DNA of 64,000 nucleotides, taken from Microbacterium sp. LWO14-1.2. GTDB taxonomy: Bacteria > Actinomycetota > Actinomycetes > Actinomycetales > Microbacteriaceae. Positions 41,389-50,418 of the stretch are shown here, piece by piece (position 1 is the first letter of the stretch; every line of letters begins with the position of its first letter). Under the pieces are notes generated by a model that did not search any database, had not been told where the DNA came from, and saw nothing but the letters and a program-made list of their open reading frames with translations. The position numbers and the translations under genes are program-made. Where the stretch lies: NCBI RefSeq assembly GCF_038397715.1, contig NZ_CP151633.1, forward strand, positions 1,860,001 to 1,924,000. The letters run 5' to 3'.

Positions 41389-42934
41389 CCGCCACACCCG
41401 CAGTCCGCTGTGCGACCGTCGGCGAGTCCGCGGCCGGCCGCGACGGAGCATCCGAGGCGATCGAGTCGATCAGTTCATCGGTCTCGACGGATTCCTCCGA
41501 GCGGATGAAGCCGATCACGATGAACGAGACGAGCGAGATCACGACGGGGGTCGCCACGGTCCACGCCTGCGCGTTGACGCCCATCGACTCGACCCAGCCC
41601 GGCCACGCCCAGCGGTTCAGGGCGAAGGTCACGAGTCCGAGGGCGGTCGAGATCAGCGCTGCCGCCGAGCCGGAACGACGGAACCAGGGCAGCATGCCGA
41701 GCAGCATCGGCACGGCGACGGGGCCGACCAGGGCACCGAACCAGAGGATCAGGAGGCCGAGCACGCCGCCGAACGAGTCGCTGGTGAGCGCGATCACCAT
41801 GGATCCCGTGATGAACAGGAAGGTGATGAAGCGGCTGAACAGCAGCTCTGTCTTGGACGGCAGGAAGCTGCGCCCCTTGCGGAACATCGGGATGATGTCG
41901 CGCACGACGACCGAGGCGATCGCGTTGGAGTCCGACGACGTCATGGCCATGGTGTGGCTGAACATGCCGACCAGCACCAGGCCGACGAGGCCCGTCGGCA
42001 GCAGGTTGTCGACGAGGAGCGCGTACGACTGGCTCGGGTCCTCGAGGTTCGGCATGAGCAGCGGCGCTGCCCACATCGGGAAGAAGAGCACCAGGGGCCA
42101 GATGAGGTACAGCGCGCCCGAGAAGATCATGGATCGACGGGCCTCGCGGCCGTTCGGCGTGGAGATCATGCGCATGGCGAGGTTCCACGTGCCGCCGTTG
42201 TACGACATCGTCGAGATCAGGATGTAGGCGAGGAAGAACGGCACGGTGAGCGTTCCGGCGAACGGATCGGAGTGCCCGGCCGGGAGCTCGTCCCACATCG
42301 TCCAGATCGTCGAGAAGCCGTCGAGGTGCATCATCACCGCGACGGCGAGCGCGACGGCCGCGACGAGCTGGATGATGAACTGGCCGAAGTCGGTGAGGAC
42401 GTCGGCCCACACGCCGCCGATCGTCGAGTAGATCATCGTCACACCGCCGACGAGGAGGATGCCCCAGCCGATCGGGACTCCGGCGAACACCTGCAGGAGG
42501 ATCGCGGAGGCGCTCCACTTCGCGGCGACGTCGAAGACCTTGAGGCCGACACCGGACCACGCGAGGACCTGCTCGGTGGGCACGTTGAACCGCTTGGCGA
42601 CGTACTCGAGCGGGGAGATGATGCCCAGACGCTCGCGCAGACGGGGCCAGCGCGGCGCGAACAGCCACGCACCGAGACCGCAGGCGATCGTGATGCTGAG
42701 CGCCCACCACACGTAGACCGCGAAGCCGGTCGTGTAGGCCAGAGCGGCGTACCCCACGAAGACCGCTGCGGAGTATCCGGACATGTGATGCGAGATCCCG
42801 GTGAGCCACCAGGGGATCTTGCCGCCGGCGACGAAGAAGTCGGCGGCGTCTTTGATGCGGGATTTGGCGTAGACGCCGATTGCGATCATCACGAGGAAAT
42901 ACAGCGCGACGACGATCCAGTCGAGCACACCCAT
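41381..42934 (-). CDS. Sodium:solute symporter (SSS family)
   Basis: 517 residues from ATG 42934 with AAGGAG 8 nt upstream; the frame is open to 43009 but includes the operator side. About 13 TM helices; 'DFFVAGGKIPWWLTGISHHMSGYSA', 'YTTGFAVYVWW', 'GGVWADVLTDFGQF' and 'SHTMAMTSSDSNAIASVVVRDI' are typical of sugar/sialic-acid-type SSS transporters. It is the first gene of the operon, so its cargo is presumably the substrate of the downstream enzymes: a monosaccharide or small derivative. Acidic cytoplasmic C-terminus. Confidence 0.9.
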   Translation of the reverse strand: MGVLDWIVVALYFLVMIAIGVYAKSRIKDAADFFVAGGKIPWWLTGISHHMSGYSAAVFVGYAALAYTTGFAVYVWWALSITIACGLGAWLFAPRWPRLRERLGIISPLEYVAKRFNVPTEQVLAWSGVGLKVFDVAAKWSASAILLQVFAGVPIGWGILLVGGVTMIYSTIGGVWADVLTDFGQFIIQLVAAVALAVAVMMHLDGFSTIWTMWDELPAGHSDPFAGTLTVPFFLAYILISTMSYNGGTWNLAMRMISTPNGREARRSMIFSGALYLIWPLVLFFPMWAAPLLMPNLEDPSQSYALLVDNLLPTGLVGLVLVGMFSHTMAMTSSDSNAIASVVVRDIIPMFRKGRSFLPSKTELLFSRFITFLFITGSMVIALTSDSFGGVLGLLILWFGALVGPVAVPMLLGMLPWFRRSGSAAALISTALGLVTFALNRWAWPGWVESMGVNAQAWTVATPVVISLVSFIVIGFIRSEESVETDELIDSIASDAPSRPAADSPTVAQRTAGVADA

Positions 42935-43003
42935 AGTCGATACTCCTTCAGACGTCATTGTGGTTCGGGTTTCCGGGGCCCGTCGCCGGGTTAGCGGCGA
43001 TGG

Positions 43004-43029
43004 TTGCATGCAAACGTTTGCACTGCAAC
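43004..43029. promoter_or_regulatory. LacI-type palindromic operator in the sugar divergon
   Basis: The 14-bp perfect palindrome TGCAAACGTTTGCA (43009-43022) is framed by a further inverted pair GTTGCA/TGCAAC (43004-43009 and 43024-43029). It lies 70-95 nt upstream of the symporter ATG and 80 nt upstream of the divergent oxidoreductase gene. Its core fits LacI/CRE-type sites. Candidate target of the regulator at 35218-36204. Confidence 0.75.
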
Positions 43030-43108
43030 GATCATCTGCACCGGCTCAGCCAGGGGCCGTGTGCGGCACCGAACCCCACGTGCCGGATCGACGAGGAGGG
43101 ACTCGACC

Positions 43109-44326
43109 GTGACCGGCACCCCGACGACCGACCGGCGCGTCGCCCACCTCGGCCTCGGTGCCTTCCATCGCGCGCATCAGGCGTGGTACACCGAGCACGC
43201 CCACGACGACTGGCGCATCACCGCCTTCACCGGCCGTCGCCCCGACGCCGCACGACTGCTCGCGGCTCAGCGGTTCGCCTACACCCTCATCGAGCGCGCC
43301 GCCGACGGCGACACCGCCGAGACCATCCGCTCGATCTCCGCGGCGGTCCCCGGCGACGACGCGCGGGCCTGGCTCGACACCATCGCCGACCCGCGCACGG
43401 GAGTGCTCACCCTCACGGTGACCGAGCCCGGCTACGCGGTCGACGCCGGTCCTCCTGCTCGGATCGCCGCCGGTCTGTCCGCGAGGCGGGCGTCCGGAGC
43501 GGGAGCGATCGCGATCGTCAGCTGCGACAACCTGCCCGGTAACGGCCGGATGCTGCGCGACGCCGTCCTCGCGCACGCGCGCGCGGACGCCGCCTGGATC
43601 ACCGAGAACGTGGCGTTCGTCGACACCGTCGTCGACCGCATCACCCCGGCCACGACGCCCGCGGACGTCGAGGCCGCGCGGGAGCTGACCGGCGTCTCCG
43701 ACCCCGCCGTCGTCGTGACCGAGCCCTTCACGGAATGGATCCTGCACGGGGAGTTCCCTGCGGGGCGCCCCGCCTGGGATGCCGCGGGGGCGCGCTTCGT
43801 CGACGACGTCGCTCCCTACGAGGAGCGCAAGCTCTGGCTGCTGAACGCCGGGCACACCCTGCTCGCGGCATCCGGTCGCCTCGACGGCTACGAGACCGTG
43901 AGCGAGGCGTTCGCCGACGATGCGCTGCGCGACGCGGTCGAGGCGCTGTGGACGGAGCAGCGTGCGGTCATCGATCTCCCGCCGGAGGATCTCGATCCCT
44001 GGCTCGACGACCTCCGCATCCGGTTCGCGAACCCCCGCATCGCCCACCGTCTCGACCAGATCAGCCGCGACAGCGCCGCGAAGGTGCCGGTGCGCATCCT
44101 CGCACCGCTGCGCCGACGGAGGGAGGCGGGCCTCGGCGGCGGAGAAGCGCAGCGCGCCGCCGTCGGCTCCTGGATCCGCTCGCTCCTCGAACTCCCACCG
44201 CCCGACCGGACCACGCTCGATGTCGCTCGCATGCTCGAACCCCTCTCCGACGGGGAGCGCATCGACACGGTCATCGCCCACCTCACCCCCCGCCCGCATC
44301 AGAACCCGCAAGGAGACACGAAATGA
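43109..44326 (+). CDS. Mannitol dehydrogenase-family oxidoreductase (probable fructuronate reductase)
   Basis: 405 residues from GTG 43109 (GAGGAGGGA 7 nt upstream). N-terminal Rossmann part '[20 protein letters not shown]', then '[11 protein letters not shown]', '[17 protein letters not shown]'-like '[13 protein letters not shown]' and '[18 protein letters not shown]' with the active-site Lys/Asn/His of the MDR-type polyol dehydrogenases. With a mannonate dehydratase 4 nt overlapping, the likely reaction is D-fructuronate to D-mannonate (UxuB type). Shorter than classical UxuB (~490). Mannitol or arabitol oxidation is a less likely alternative. Confidence 0.85.
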   Translation: MTGTPTTDRRVAHLGLGAFHRAHQAWYTEHAHDDWRITAFTGRRPDAARLLAAQRFAYTLIERAADGDTAETIRSISAAVPGDDARAWLDTIADPRTGVLTLTVTEPGYAVDAGPPARIAAGLSARRASGAGAIAIVSCDNLPGNGRMLRDAVLAHARADAAWITENVAFVDTVVDRITPATTPADVEAARELTGVSDPAVVVTEPFTEWILHGEFPAGRPAWDAAGARFVDDVAPYEERKLWLLNAGHTLLAASGRLDGYETVSEAFADDALRDAVEALWTEQRAVIDLPPEDLDPWLDDLRIRFANPRIAHRLDQISRDSAAKVPVRILAPLRRRREAGLGGGEAQRAAVGSWIRSLLELPPPDRTTLDVARMLEPLSDGERIDTVIAHLTPRPHQNPQGDTK

Positions 44327-45561
44327 CCATCGACAAGGCAGAGGTGATCGTCACCAGCCCCGACCGCAACTTCGTCACGGTGAAGCTCACCACGTCGGAC
44401 GGGGTCACGGGACTCGGCGACGCCACCCTGAACGGGCGAGAGCTGGCCGTCGTGGCCTACCTCACCGAGCACGTCGCGCCGTTGCTGATCGGCGCAGACG
44501 AGTCGCGGATCGAGGACACCTGGCAGTTCCTGTACCGCAGCGCCTACTGGCGCCGGGGGCCGGTCACGATGGCGGCGATCGCCGCGGTCGACATGGCCCT
44601 GTGGGACATCAAGGGCAAGGTCGCAGGGCTGCCGGTGTATCAGCTGCTCGGCGGGGCGTCGCGCAACGGGCTCATGGCGTACGGGCACGCCTCGGGCAAG
44701 GAGCTGCCCGAGCTGTTCGACTCGATCCGCGCCCACCAGGAGCAGGGATACAAGGCGATCCGCGTGCAGACCGGTGTGCCGACGCTGAAGGCGATCTACG
44801 GCATCGCGGCGCAGGGAGCCGACGTCGGCGACGCGAGCGTGCGGTACGACCACGAACCCGCCCGTCGCGGCGCGAAGCCGGTCGAGGAGGACTGGGACAC
44901 CCGGGCCTACCTCAACCACCTCCCCGGTGTCTTCGAGGCCGTGCGCAACGAATTCGGCCCCGACATCCCGCTGCTGCACGACGGCCATCACCGGATGACC
45001 CCGATCCAGGCCGCGCGTCTCGGCAAGGACCTCGAACCGTACGACCTGTTCTGGCTCGAGGACTGCACCCCGGCGGAGAACCAGGAAGCGCTGCGACTGG
45101 TGCGCCAGCACACGACCACGCCGCTCGCGATCGGCGAGATCTTCAACACGGTGTGGGACTTCAAGGACATCATCCGCGACCAGCTCATCGACTACGTCCG
45201 CGGCGCGGTCACACACATGGGTGGCATCACGGCGCTGAAGAAGACGCTCGACTACGCCGCGATGTACCAGATCAAGTCAGGCATGCACGGGCCGACCGAC
45301 ATCTCCCCTGTCGGGATGGCCGCCGCCATGCACCTCGGGCTGTCGATCCACAACTTCGGCATCCAGGAGTACATGAAGCACGGCTCGCGCACCGACCAGG
45401 TCTTCCAGCAGTCATTCACCTGGACGGACGGCTACCTGCACCCCGGAGACAAGCCGGGTCTCGGCGTCGAGCTCGACGTCGACGAGGCGGGGAAGTACCC
45501 GTACGAGCAGGCCTATCTGCCGTACAACCGCCTGCTCGACGGCACCGTCCACGACTGGTGA
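44323..45561 (+). CDS. manD: D-mannonate dehydratase-like enolase-superfamily enzyme (ManD/RspA)
   Basis: 412 residues. Enolase-superfamily fold: capping domain (1-120), then the barrel with '[20 protein letters not shown]', Mg ligands in '[11 protein letters not shown]', '[13 protein letters not shown]', '[12 protein letters not shown]', and '[17 protein letters not shown]', '[10 protein letters not shown]'. These are features of the mannonate dehydratase subgroup: D-mannonate to 2-keto-3-deoxygluconate. Some members act on D-gluconate or are inactive bystanders, so specificity is inferred from the fructuronate reductase-like partner. ATG overlaps the upstream stop (ATGA). A 38-bp palindrome follows. 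Confidence 0.88.
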   Translation: MTIDKAEVIVTSPDRNFVTVKLTTSDGVTGLGDATLNGRELAVVAYLTEHVAPLLIGADESRIEDTWQFLYRSAYWRRGPVTMAAIAAVDMALWDIKGKVAGLPVYQLLGGASRNGLMAYGHASGKELPELFDSIRAHQEQGYKAIRVQTGVPTLKAIYGIAAQGADVGDASVRYDHEPARRGAKPVEEDWDTRAYLNHLPGVFEAVRNEFGPDIPLLHDGHHRMTPIQAARLGKDLEPYDLFWLEDCTPAENQEALRLVRQHTTTPLAIGEIFNTVWDFKDIIRDQLIDYVRGAVTHMGGITALKKTLDYAAMYQIKSGMHGPTDISPVGMAAAMHLGLSIHNFGIQEYMKHGSRTDQVFQQSFTWTDGYLHPGDKPGLGVELDVDEAGKYPYEQAYLPYNRLLDGTVHDW

Positions 45562-45568
45562 GCGCGGA

Positions 45569-45606
45569 CTCCACAGTTGTTAACAGATCTGTTAACAACT
45601 GTGGAG
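45569..45606. repeat. 38-bp perfect palindrome downstream of manD
   Basis: Half-site CTCCACAGTTGTTAACAGA followed directly by its exact reverse complement. AT-rich centre, no T-run afterwards. It combines TCCACAG and GTTAAC motifs also found in oriC, at 15.7-15.8 kb and at 32.36-32.39 kb. A normal terminator lies 43 nt further, so a protein-binding role is more likely than termination. Confidence 0.9.
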
Positions 45607-45648
45607 AGAGCCGTCGCGCCCGGCGTGAGGCATCCGCCATCGCAGAAA

Positions 45649-45681
45649 CGAGAAGGCCCCGCACTCGGCGGGGCCTTCTCG
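45649..45681. terminator. Bidirectional terminator between manD and tRNA-Ala
   Basis: A 14-bp perfect stem (CGAGAAGGCCCCGC 45649-45662 with complement 45668-45681), 5-nt loop. Serves manD (+) and the tRNA unit (-). Confidence 0.85.
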
Positions 45682-45699
45682 AACTGTCTCAACACAGTG

Positions 45700-45772
45700 T
45701 GGAGCCTAGGAGATTCGAACTCCTGACATCCTGCTTGCAAAGCAGGCGCTCTACCAACTGAGCTAAGGCCCC
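45700..45772 (-). tRNA. tRNA-Ala(TGC)
   Basis: A 73-nt cloverleaf on the minus strand: acceptor GGGGCCT/AGGCTCC, D-arm TAGCTCAGTTGGTAGAGC, anticodon arm CCTGC-TTTGCAA-GCAGG (TGC), T-arm with GTTCGAATC. CCA not encoded. Confidence 0.96.
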
Positions 45773-45798
45773 GTGAGGGTACTTCTTGAGTTAAGGAG

Positions 45799-45872
45799 TG
45801 GGGCTACCAGGACTTGAACCTGGGACCTCTTCATTATCAGTGAAGCGCTCTAACCGCCTGAGCTATAGCCCC
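45799..45872 (-). tRNA. tRNA-Ile(GAT)
   Basis: A 74-nt cloverleaf: acceptor GGGGCTA/TAGCCCC, D-arm TAGCTCAGGCGGTTAGAGC, anticodon loop CTGATAA (GAT), T-arm GTTCAAGTC. 26 nt upstream of tRNA-Ala in the same transcript. The Ile-Ala pair near gyrA is an ancestral actinobacterial arrangement, free of rRNA genes. Confidence 0.96.
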
Positions 45873-45955
45873 GTCAACCTCCAAGACTTTACCGGAGAAT
45901 CTCGGAAATACCGAATCGAGGGCGGGACCCGGGAGAGTCCCGCCCTCGTGACGGA

Positions 45956-46900
45956 TCAGGCGCCGGGGCGGATGGTGACGCTGCCCGCGGAGAGCGACAC
46001 CTGGATCACGCGCGCGCTGCTCGACCCCTTGTCCACCCGGGCGTCGAGCGAGCCGGCGCTCACGTCCTCTTTGATGGCGTACGAGGTGTCGGGCACCGTG
46101 AGGTCGAGCGACCCGGCGCTGACCTCGATCGTCGTCAGCGACGGGGCACGTCCGGTGAGGTCGACGTTCATGTCGCCTGCCGAGACGCTGAGGTCGGCCT
46201 GGTCGACGCCGTCGAGCGCGACGTCCGCACGGCCGGCGCTCATCTCGACGGCCAGGCTCTCGGCCGAGCCCTCCACATCGAGCGCTCCCGCGTTGACGGT
46301 GAGGTCGAGTGCGCCGAAGTCTCCGACCACGTCGAGGCTGCCGGCGTCGAGCGTGAGGTCGGCGTCCACGGCATCCGTCCTGAGATCCTCCGGCAGAGTG
46401 AGCACGGCCGACTGGTCGTCGCCGAACCATCCGCCGAACCACCAGCCCCACTCGAAATCGGGGCTGCGGACCACGAGCTCGTCGCCCTCGCGCTCGAGCG
46501 TCCATCCCGGGTTCCGGGAGTTGGTGACCGAGAGCTCCGCCTCGTCGACGTCGCCGAACTCGACGCGCATGTTGCCCGCGTCGACGTCGAGGTCGATGCT
46601 CGTGATGCCCTCGGCATCCACCGTCTGCACCGAGTCTCCGCGCTCGCCCGAGGAGGAGAGCATCGTGCCGGTCGCGGCGACGGCCGCCGTGGCACCCGAT
46701 CCGAGCAGCGCGATGCCGCCGATCACCGCGGTGGTCACGAGGATCGCGGTGACGCCGGGGCCGCGCCCTGAGCCGCCGGGTCCACCGGTCGGGGGCTCGG
46801 TGGCCGCCGGCGGTGCCTCGGGTCCGGCGACGGGAGGCGGAGTCAGCGGAGTCTGTCCGCTCCGCGGGTCGAACGCGGGATCATGCTGGGGAGTAGTCAT
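45956..46900 (-). CDS. DUF4097-family membrane-anchored protein
   Basis: 314 residues. A Pro/Gly-rich cytoplasmic N-terminus (1-48), one TM helix (about 50-75) and a C-terminal repetitive beta-helix-like region with recurring 'SAGSLD', 'DAGSLDV' and 'SAGDMNVDL' turns, typical of DUF4097 (putative adhesin). Often found with a histidine kinase/response regulator pair, as here: its ATG overlaps the regulator stop (46897-46900). Probably a surface or envelope-stress output gene; ligand unknown. Confidence 0.85.
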   Translation of the reverse strand: MTTPQHDPAFDPRSGQTPLTPPPVAGPEAPPAATEPPTGGPGGSGRGPGVTAILVTTAVIGGIALLGSGATAAVAATGTMLSSSGERGDSVQTVDAEGITSIDLDVDAGNMRVEFGDVDEAELSVTNSRNPGWTLEREGDELVVRSPDFEWGWWFGGWFGDDQSAVLTLPEDLRTDAVDADLTLDAGSLDVVGDFGALDLTVNAGALDVEGSAESLAVEMSAGRADVALDGVDQADLSVSAGDMNVDLTGRAPSLTTIEVSAGSLDLTVPDTSYAIKEDVSAGSLDARVDKGSSSARVIQVSLSAGSVTIRPGA

Positions 46901-47586
46901 CGTGCGGCTCCTGTCTGGCCGGTGGGCGGGGTAGCCCCGCCGGTGTTCTCGATGTGGGCGAGAGCGGCGAGCACGCGGCGGTTGCCCGACTCGTCCGGCT
47001 CGAACCCGAGTTTCTGGAAGATGGCGGTGATGTGCTTCTCGACACTCGCCTCCGAGAGGAACAGCAGCCCGGCGATCGCCTGGTTCGACTTGCCCTCGGC
47101 GATCAGCGCGAGCACGGTGCGCTCACGTTCGGTCAGACGCATCATCCGGTCGTCGCGGTTGCGCCGCGTGAGCAGCTGCGCCACCACCTCGGGGTCGAGC
47201 ACGGTCGCACCCTCCGAGATGCGCTGCACCGACGCGAGGAACTCGGCGACGTCGGCGACCCGATCCTTGAGCAGGTAGCCGAGCGGACCGCCCTGAGCGG
47301 CGATGAGGTCGGACGCGTAACGCTCCTCGACGTACTGCGACAGCACGAGCAGCGGAAGCGACGGATCGGAGGCCCGCAGCTCGAGCGCCGCGCGGATGCC
47401 CTCGTCGGTGAATGTCGGAGGGAGGCGGACGTCGAGGATGCAGAGCTCGGGCGCCTCGGCGTCCACCGCCTCGGCGAGACCGTTCGTGTCGGGGAGGGCC
47501 GCGACCACGGTGTGGCCGGCGTCCTCCAGCAGCCGCACGAGACCTTCGCGGAGCAGGACCGAGTCCTCGCAGATCAGGATGCGCAT
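46897..47586 (-). CDS. NarL/FixJ-family response regulator
   Basis: 229 residues from ATG 47586. Receiver domain (about 1-120) with phospho-acceptor Asp in 'ELCILDVRLPP' and 'LGYLLKDRVAD'; C-terminal LuxR-type HTH (about 150-215) 'RLTERERTVLALIAEGKSNQ', 'SEASVEKHITAIFQKLG'. It overlaps the kinase gene by 13 nt and the DUF4097 gene by 4 nt, so the three form one signalling operon. The receiver contains an extra 'PTFTDEG' loop after the Asp strand, common in LiaR/DesR-like regulators. Confidence 0.93.
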   Translation of the reverse strand: MRILICEDSVLLREGLVRLLEDAGHTVVAALPDTNGLAEAVDAEAPELCILDVRLPPTFTDEGIRAALELRASDPSLPLLVLSQYVEERYASDLIAAQGGPLGYLLKDRVADVAEFLASVQRISEGATVLDPEVVAQLLTRRNRDDRMMRLTERERTVLALIAEGKSNQAIAGLLFLSEASVEKHITAIFQKLGFEPDESGNRRVLAALAHIENTGGATPPTGQTGAAR

Positions 47587-48842
47587 GGCACGTTCACCTC
47601 CAGGCTGGTCGGTCCACCGGCGGGGCTGTCGAGACGGAACGTGCCGCCGGCGGCGAGGATGCGGTTGGCGATGCCGTCGAGGCCGCCGCCCGGCTGCACC
47701 TGCGCGCCGCCCATGCCGTTGTCCTCGACCCGGGCCCAGAGCACACCGCCCTCGCGCAGTCGCACGGTCACGCGGGCCTCGCTCGCACGGGAGTGCTTCG
47801 CGGCATTGGTCAGCGACTCGGCGATCGAGAAGTACACGGCTGCCTCGGCCTCGCGGCTGCAGCGCCCGTCCATGCGCACGTCGAGCTGCACGGGGATGTG
47901 CGATCTGCCGGCCAGCGCCGACAGGGCGGCGTCGAGACCGCGGTCGTCGAGGACCGAGGCGTGGATTCCGCGCGCCAGCTGCCGAAGCTCGGTGATCGCC
48001 GCCTTCGTCGAGGTGTGCGCTTCGGTGATGAGCTCCTTCGCGGCATCCGGATCGGTGTCGATCTTCTGCTGCGCGAGTCCGAGCGTCATGCCGACCGAGA
48101 CGAGTCGCGGCTGGACGCCGTCGTGCAGGTCCCGTTCGATGCGGGTGCGTTCGACGTCGGCGGCACGCACGGCGCCCTCGCGCTGCGCGGTGCTGGTGCG
48201 GACGCGCTCGGTGAGCTCGGCCTCCTTCGCGCGGATGACGATCGAGAGCGACAGCACCCGGTGGAGCGCGGCGAGGCCGACCATGCCGAACGTGCAGGCG
48301 GCGATGCCCAGGATGCCGACGAGCGGCGCCCAGGGAGCCGTGATGCCCATCCCGCCGAACGGACCCAGGACGGTGCCGGCGCCGACGAGCGGAGCGAAGC
48401 AGATGGCGATGGACCAGACGAGGCCCCAAGCCAGGCGCAGCACGATCCAGCCGAGCACGGCCGAGATGGCGAAGTTCGCGATGGCCCGCCACATGCGGCC
48501 GTCGATCGCCTGCCGTCCGAGCGCGCGGATCCAGCCCGAGAAGCCTGGGCGGTCGCGGGGACGCCAGCGCAGCGGGGCGATGGGCGTGCGGTAGAGGCCG
48601 CTGACTCGCGCGACCTCGAACCAGCCGACGGCGAAGAGCGCGTAGACGAGACCGACGAGCAGGACGACGCCGATGCCGGCGACGAGCAGAAGGCCGAGTC
48701 CGGCGCTGAGCAGTCCGGTGAGGGCGCTGAAGATGATCCCGCCGAGCACCCCGACGCCCGCGAGATGGAGGAGCGTGAGGAAGAGACGCAGCGGCGGCTT
48801 CGCGGCCGGGGCCTGGGAAGGCGTGGCTGTCTGTGTGGTCAT
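47574..48842 (-). CDS. Sensor histidine kinase (HisKA_3 type)
   Basis: 422 residues from ATG 48842. The N-terminal ~230 residues hold several TM helices in two groups with a sensor module of the DUF1707/Sensor type ('GLYRTPIAPLRWRPRDRPGF'). Dimerisation and phospho-acceptor 'RTRIERDLHDGVQPRLVSVG' (His) and HATPase with 'NAAKHSRASEARV', 'VEDNGMGG', 'GGLDGIANRILAAGG' complete a NarX/LiaS-like kinase. Likely partner of the overlapping response regulator. The signal may be envelope stress, judged from its topology and DUF4097 partner. Confidence 0.93.
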   Translation of the reverse strand: MTTQTATPSQAPAAKPPLRLFLTLLHLAGVGVLGGIIFSALTGLLSAGLGLLLVAGIGVVLLVGLVYALFAVGWFEVARVSGLYRTPIAPLRWRPRDRPGFSGWIRALGRQAIDGRMWRAIANFAISAVLGWIVLRLAWGLVWSIAICFAPLVGAGTVLGPFGGMGITAPWAPLVGILGIAACTFGMVGLAALHRVLSLSIVIRAKEAELTERVRTSTAQREGAVRAADVERTRIERDLHDGVQPRLVSVGMTLGLAQQKIDTDPDAAKELITEAHTSTKAAITELRQLARGIHASVLDDRGLDAALSALAGRSHIPVQLDVRMDGRCSREAEAAVYFSIAESLTNAAKHSRASEARVTVRLREGGVLWARVEDNGMGGAQVQPGGGLDGIANRILAAGGTFRLDSPAGGPTSLEVNVPCAS

Positions 48843-48965
48843 GGTTCCAAAGTACGGGCTCGGTGAACGTGCCGACACCGAGGGATCCCGACACCCCGCT
48901 TCCGGTTTTCCCTACTCCGTCGCGCGTCAGCCGCGCGGCGTTCGCTGACATCTGCGATACTGACA

Positions 48966-49000
48966 AGAAAACAAAACAAAGTACTGGTCTTTGTTTTCTT
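48966..49000 (+). promoter_or_regulatory. AT-rich inverted repeat upstream of fic (operator candidate)
   Basis: Two nested registers: AAAACAAAG (48973-48981) with CTTTGTTTT (48989-48997), and AAGAAAACAAA (48966-48976) with TTTGTTTTCTT (48990-49000). It ends 18 nt before the fic ATG and is strikingly AT-rich. The Fic protein has a C-terminal HTH, so autoregulation is plausible. Confidence 0.6.
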
Positions 49001-49018
49001 TTGTGTGAAGGGGATCCC

Positions 49019-50353
49019 ATGCCGTTACGACACCCCGCGCCTCCGTTGGACGATCTGCGAAGGAAGGTGCTCGCGGACTCGGAGCGGGCCAATGCGCTGC
49101 TCTTCGCTCCCGCCCTCGACGACTCTCAGTATTACCACTGGGAGCAGCTCCTCCGGCGAGAGCCCCCGGCCGGCCTCACTCACGAGGAGTGGTGGTTTCG
49201 GCTGAAGCTGCAGCGGAGCTCCCAGATGCGCACCGTCGCCCTGAGGGCGAAGGACGGATCACGCTTCACGTTCGCCATGACCGACGAACTGCTCCAGCTG
49301 ACAGAAGAGATCGGTCGACGGTCAGGCGGCAGCGTCGTGGGCGGCGGTGCGGCGATGACGCCGGACGGCCGCGACATGTTCGTCGTCCGGTCCTTGGTCG
49401 AAGAGTCCATCACCTCCAGTCAGTTGGAGGGCGCGTCCACGAGCCGCCGCGTCGCCGTGGAGCTTCTCAGTACAGGGCGGGACCCCCGGACGAAGTCCGA
49501 GAGAATGATTCTGAACAACTATCGGGCGATGCAGGTGGTGACGGAGTCCGCAGCCGATCCTCTCACCCCGCAGTGGGTCCTCGAACTGCACGCCGTTCTG
49601 ACCGAGGGGACACTCGATCAACCCTCTGACGCGGGCCGCCTGGAAACGCCCGACCACGCGAGAGTCAGTGTGTGGGCGGGTGAGACACAGGTTCACGTGC
49701 CGCCTCCCGCTCGAGAACTCCCGCAACGACTCGCAGAGCTGACGTCGTTCGCGAACGGCGACTCCACGGACTCCCCGTACATTCCGCCTATCGTGCGCTC
49801 GATCATCACGCACTTCATGTTCGGCTACGACCACTACTTCGCCGACGGGAACGGGCGTATAGCGAGGACGGCTTTCTACTGGTCGATGCTCCACAACGGG
49901 TACTGGCTCGCCGAGTACCTCACGATCTCGAAGATTCTTCGAGCTGCCCCGGGAAAGTACGGAGACAGCTATCAGTACACCGAAGACGACGACAATGATC
50001 TGACGTACTTCATCCTCCATCAGCTGCGCGTGATCCAGCGATCTCTGAACGAGCTCGACACCTACATCGCGGCGCGGCACCGCGAGTCGCTTCGCGTGCA
50101 GAGCGCACTGAGAGGAGCGGCCCGAGAGTTCAACATGCGGCAGACCCAGATCATCGAGTGGGTCACGAGGGAGTCGCCGCTGGCGATCACCGCGACGGAG
50201 ATCGCCAATCGGTACCGCGTGTCGACGCAGACCGCGCGCAACGACCTCAGCCACATCGAATCCTTCGGCCTTCTCGAACGAGGGCGGGCCAAGCACCCGA
50301 TCGCGTGGTCCCCTGTGCCTGATCTCGCCGCGAGACTCTCTCGCCTCGATTGA
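49019..50353 (+). CDS. Fic-family protein with inhibitory motif and C-terminal winged helix
   Basis: 444 residues from ATG 49019 (AAGGGG 6 nt upstream). The Fic core motif HxFxDGNGRxxR is intact in 'HYFADGNGRIAR' (His about 272). An (S/T)xxxE(G/N) inhibitory motif, SSQLEG with Glu137, lies N-terminal, so this is a class II, self-inhibited Fic enzyme. The C-terminus (about 375-440) is a winged helix-turn-helix ('ATEIANRYRVSTQTARNDLS'). Such proteins AMPylate targets and may bind their own promoter. Its AT-rich leader and lack of a partner suggest acquisition by transfer. Confidence 0.93.
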   Translation: MPLRHPAPPLDDLRRKVLADSERANALLFAPALDDSQYYHWEQLLRREPPAGLTHEEWWFRLKLQRSSQMRTVALRAKDGSRFTFAMTDELLQLTEEIGRRSGGSVVGGGAAMTPDGRDMFVVRSLVEESITSSQLEGASTSRRVAVELLSTGRDPRTKSERMILNNYRAMQVVTESAADPLTPQWVLELHAVLTEGTLDQPSDAGRLETPDHARVSVWAGETQVHVPPPARELPQRLAELTSFANGDSTDSPYIPPIVRSIITHFMFGYDHYFADGNGRIARTAFYWSMLHNGYWLAEYLTISKILRAAPGKYGDSYQYTEDDDNDLTYFILHQLRVIQRSLNELDTYIAARHRESLRVQSALRGAAREFNMRQTQIIEWVTRESPLAITATEIANRYRVSTQTARNDLSHIESFGLLERGRAKHPIAWSPVPDLAARLSRLD

Positions 50354-50386
50354 GAGGCATGTGAGAACCCGTCGCGCGAGAACACG

Positions 50387-50418
50387 AGAGGGGCGGATGC
50401 CGCAGCATCCGCCCCTCT
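50387..50418. terminator. Bidirectional terminator between fic and the DUF3566 gene
   Basis: A perfect 14-bp stem (AGAGGGGCGGATGC 50387-50400 with complement 50405-50418), loop CGCA, then a T-rich flank on the plus side. Confidence 0.85.

Noticed and set aside
45569..45606. Rho-independent terminator for manD
   Set aside because: The palindrome is AT-rich in its centre, has no loop and no T-run, and a standard terminator stands at 45649-45681.
45569..45606. dif recombination site
   Set aside because: It is palindromic with no similarity to the XerCD dif consensus and lies near the origin, where dif is not expected.
45700..45872. An rRNA operon with internal tRNA-Ile and tRNA-Ala
   Set aside because: No 16S or 23S sequence surrounds the pair; they stand alone between terminator and DUF4097.
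49019..50353. Fic toxin-antitoxin pair
   Set aside because: No antitoxin gene lies beside it; the inhibitory motif is inside the same protein.
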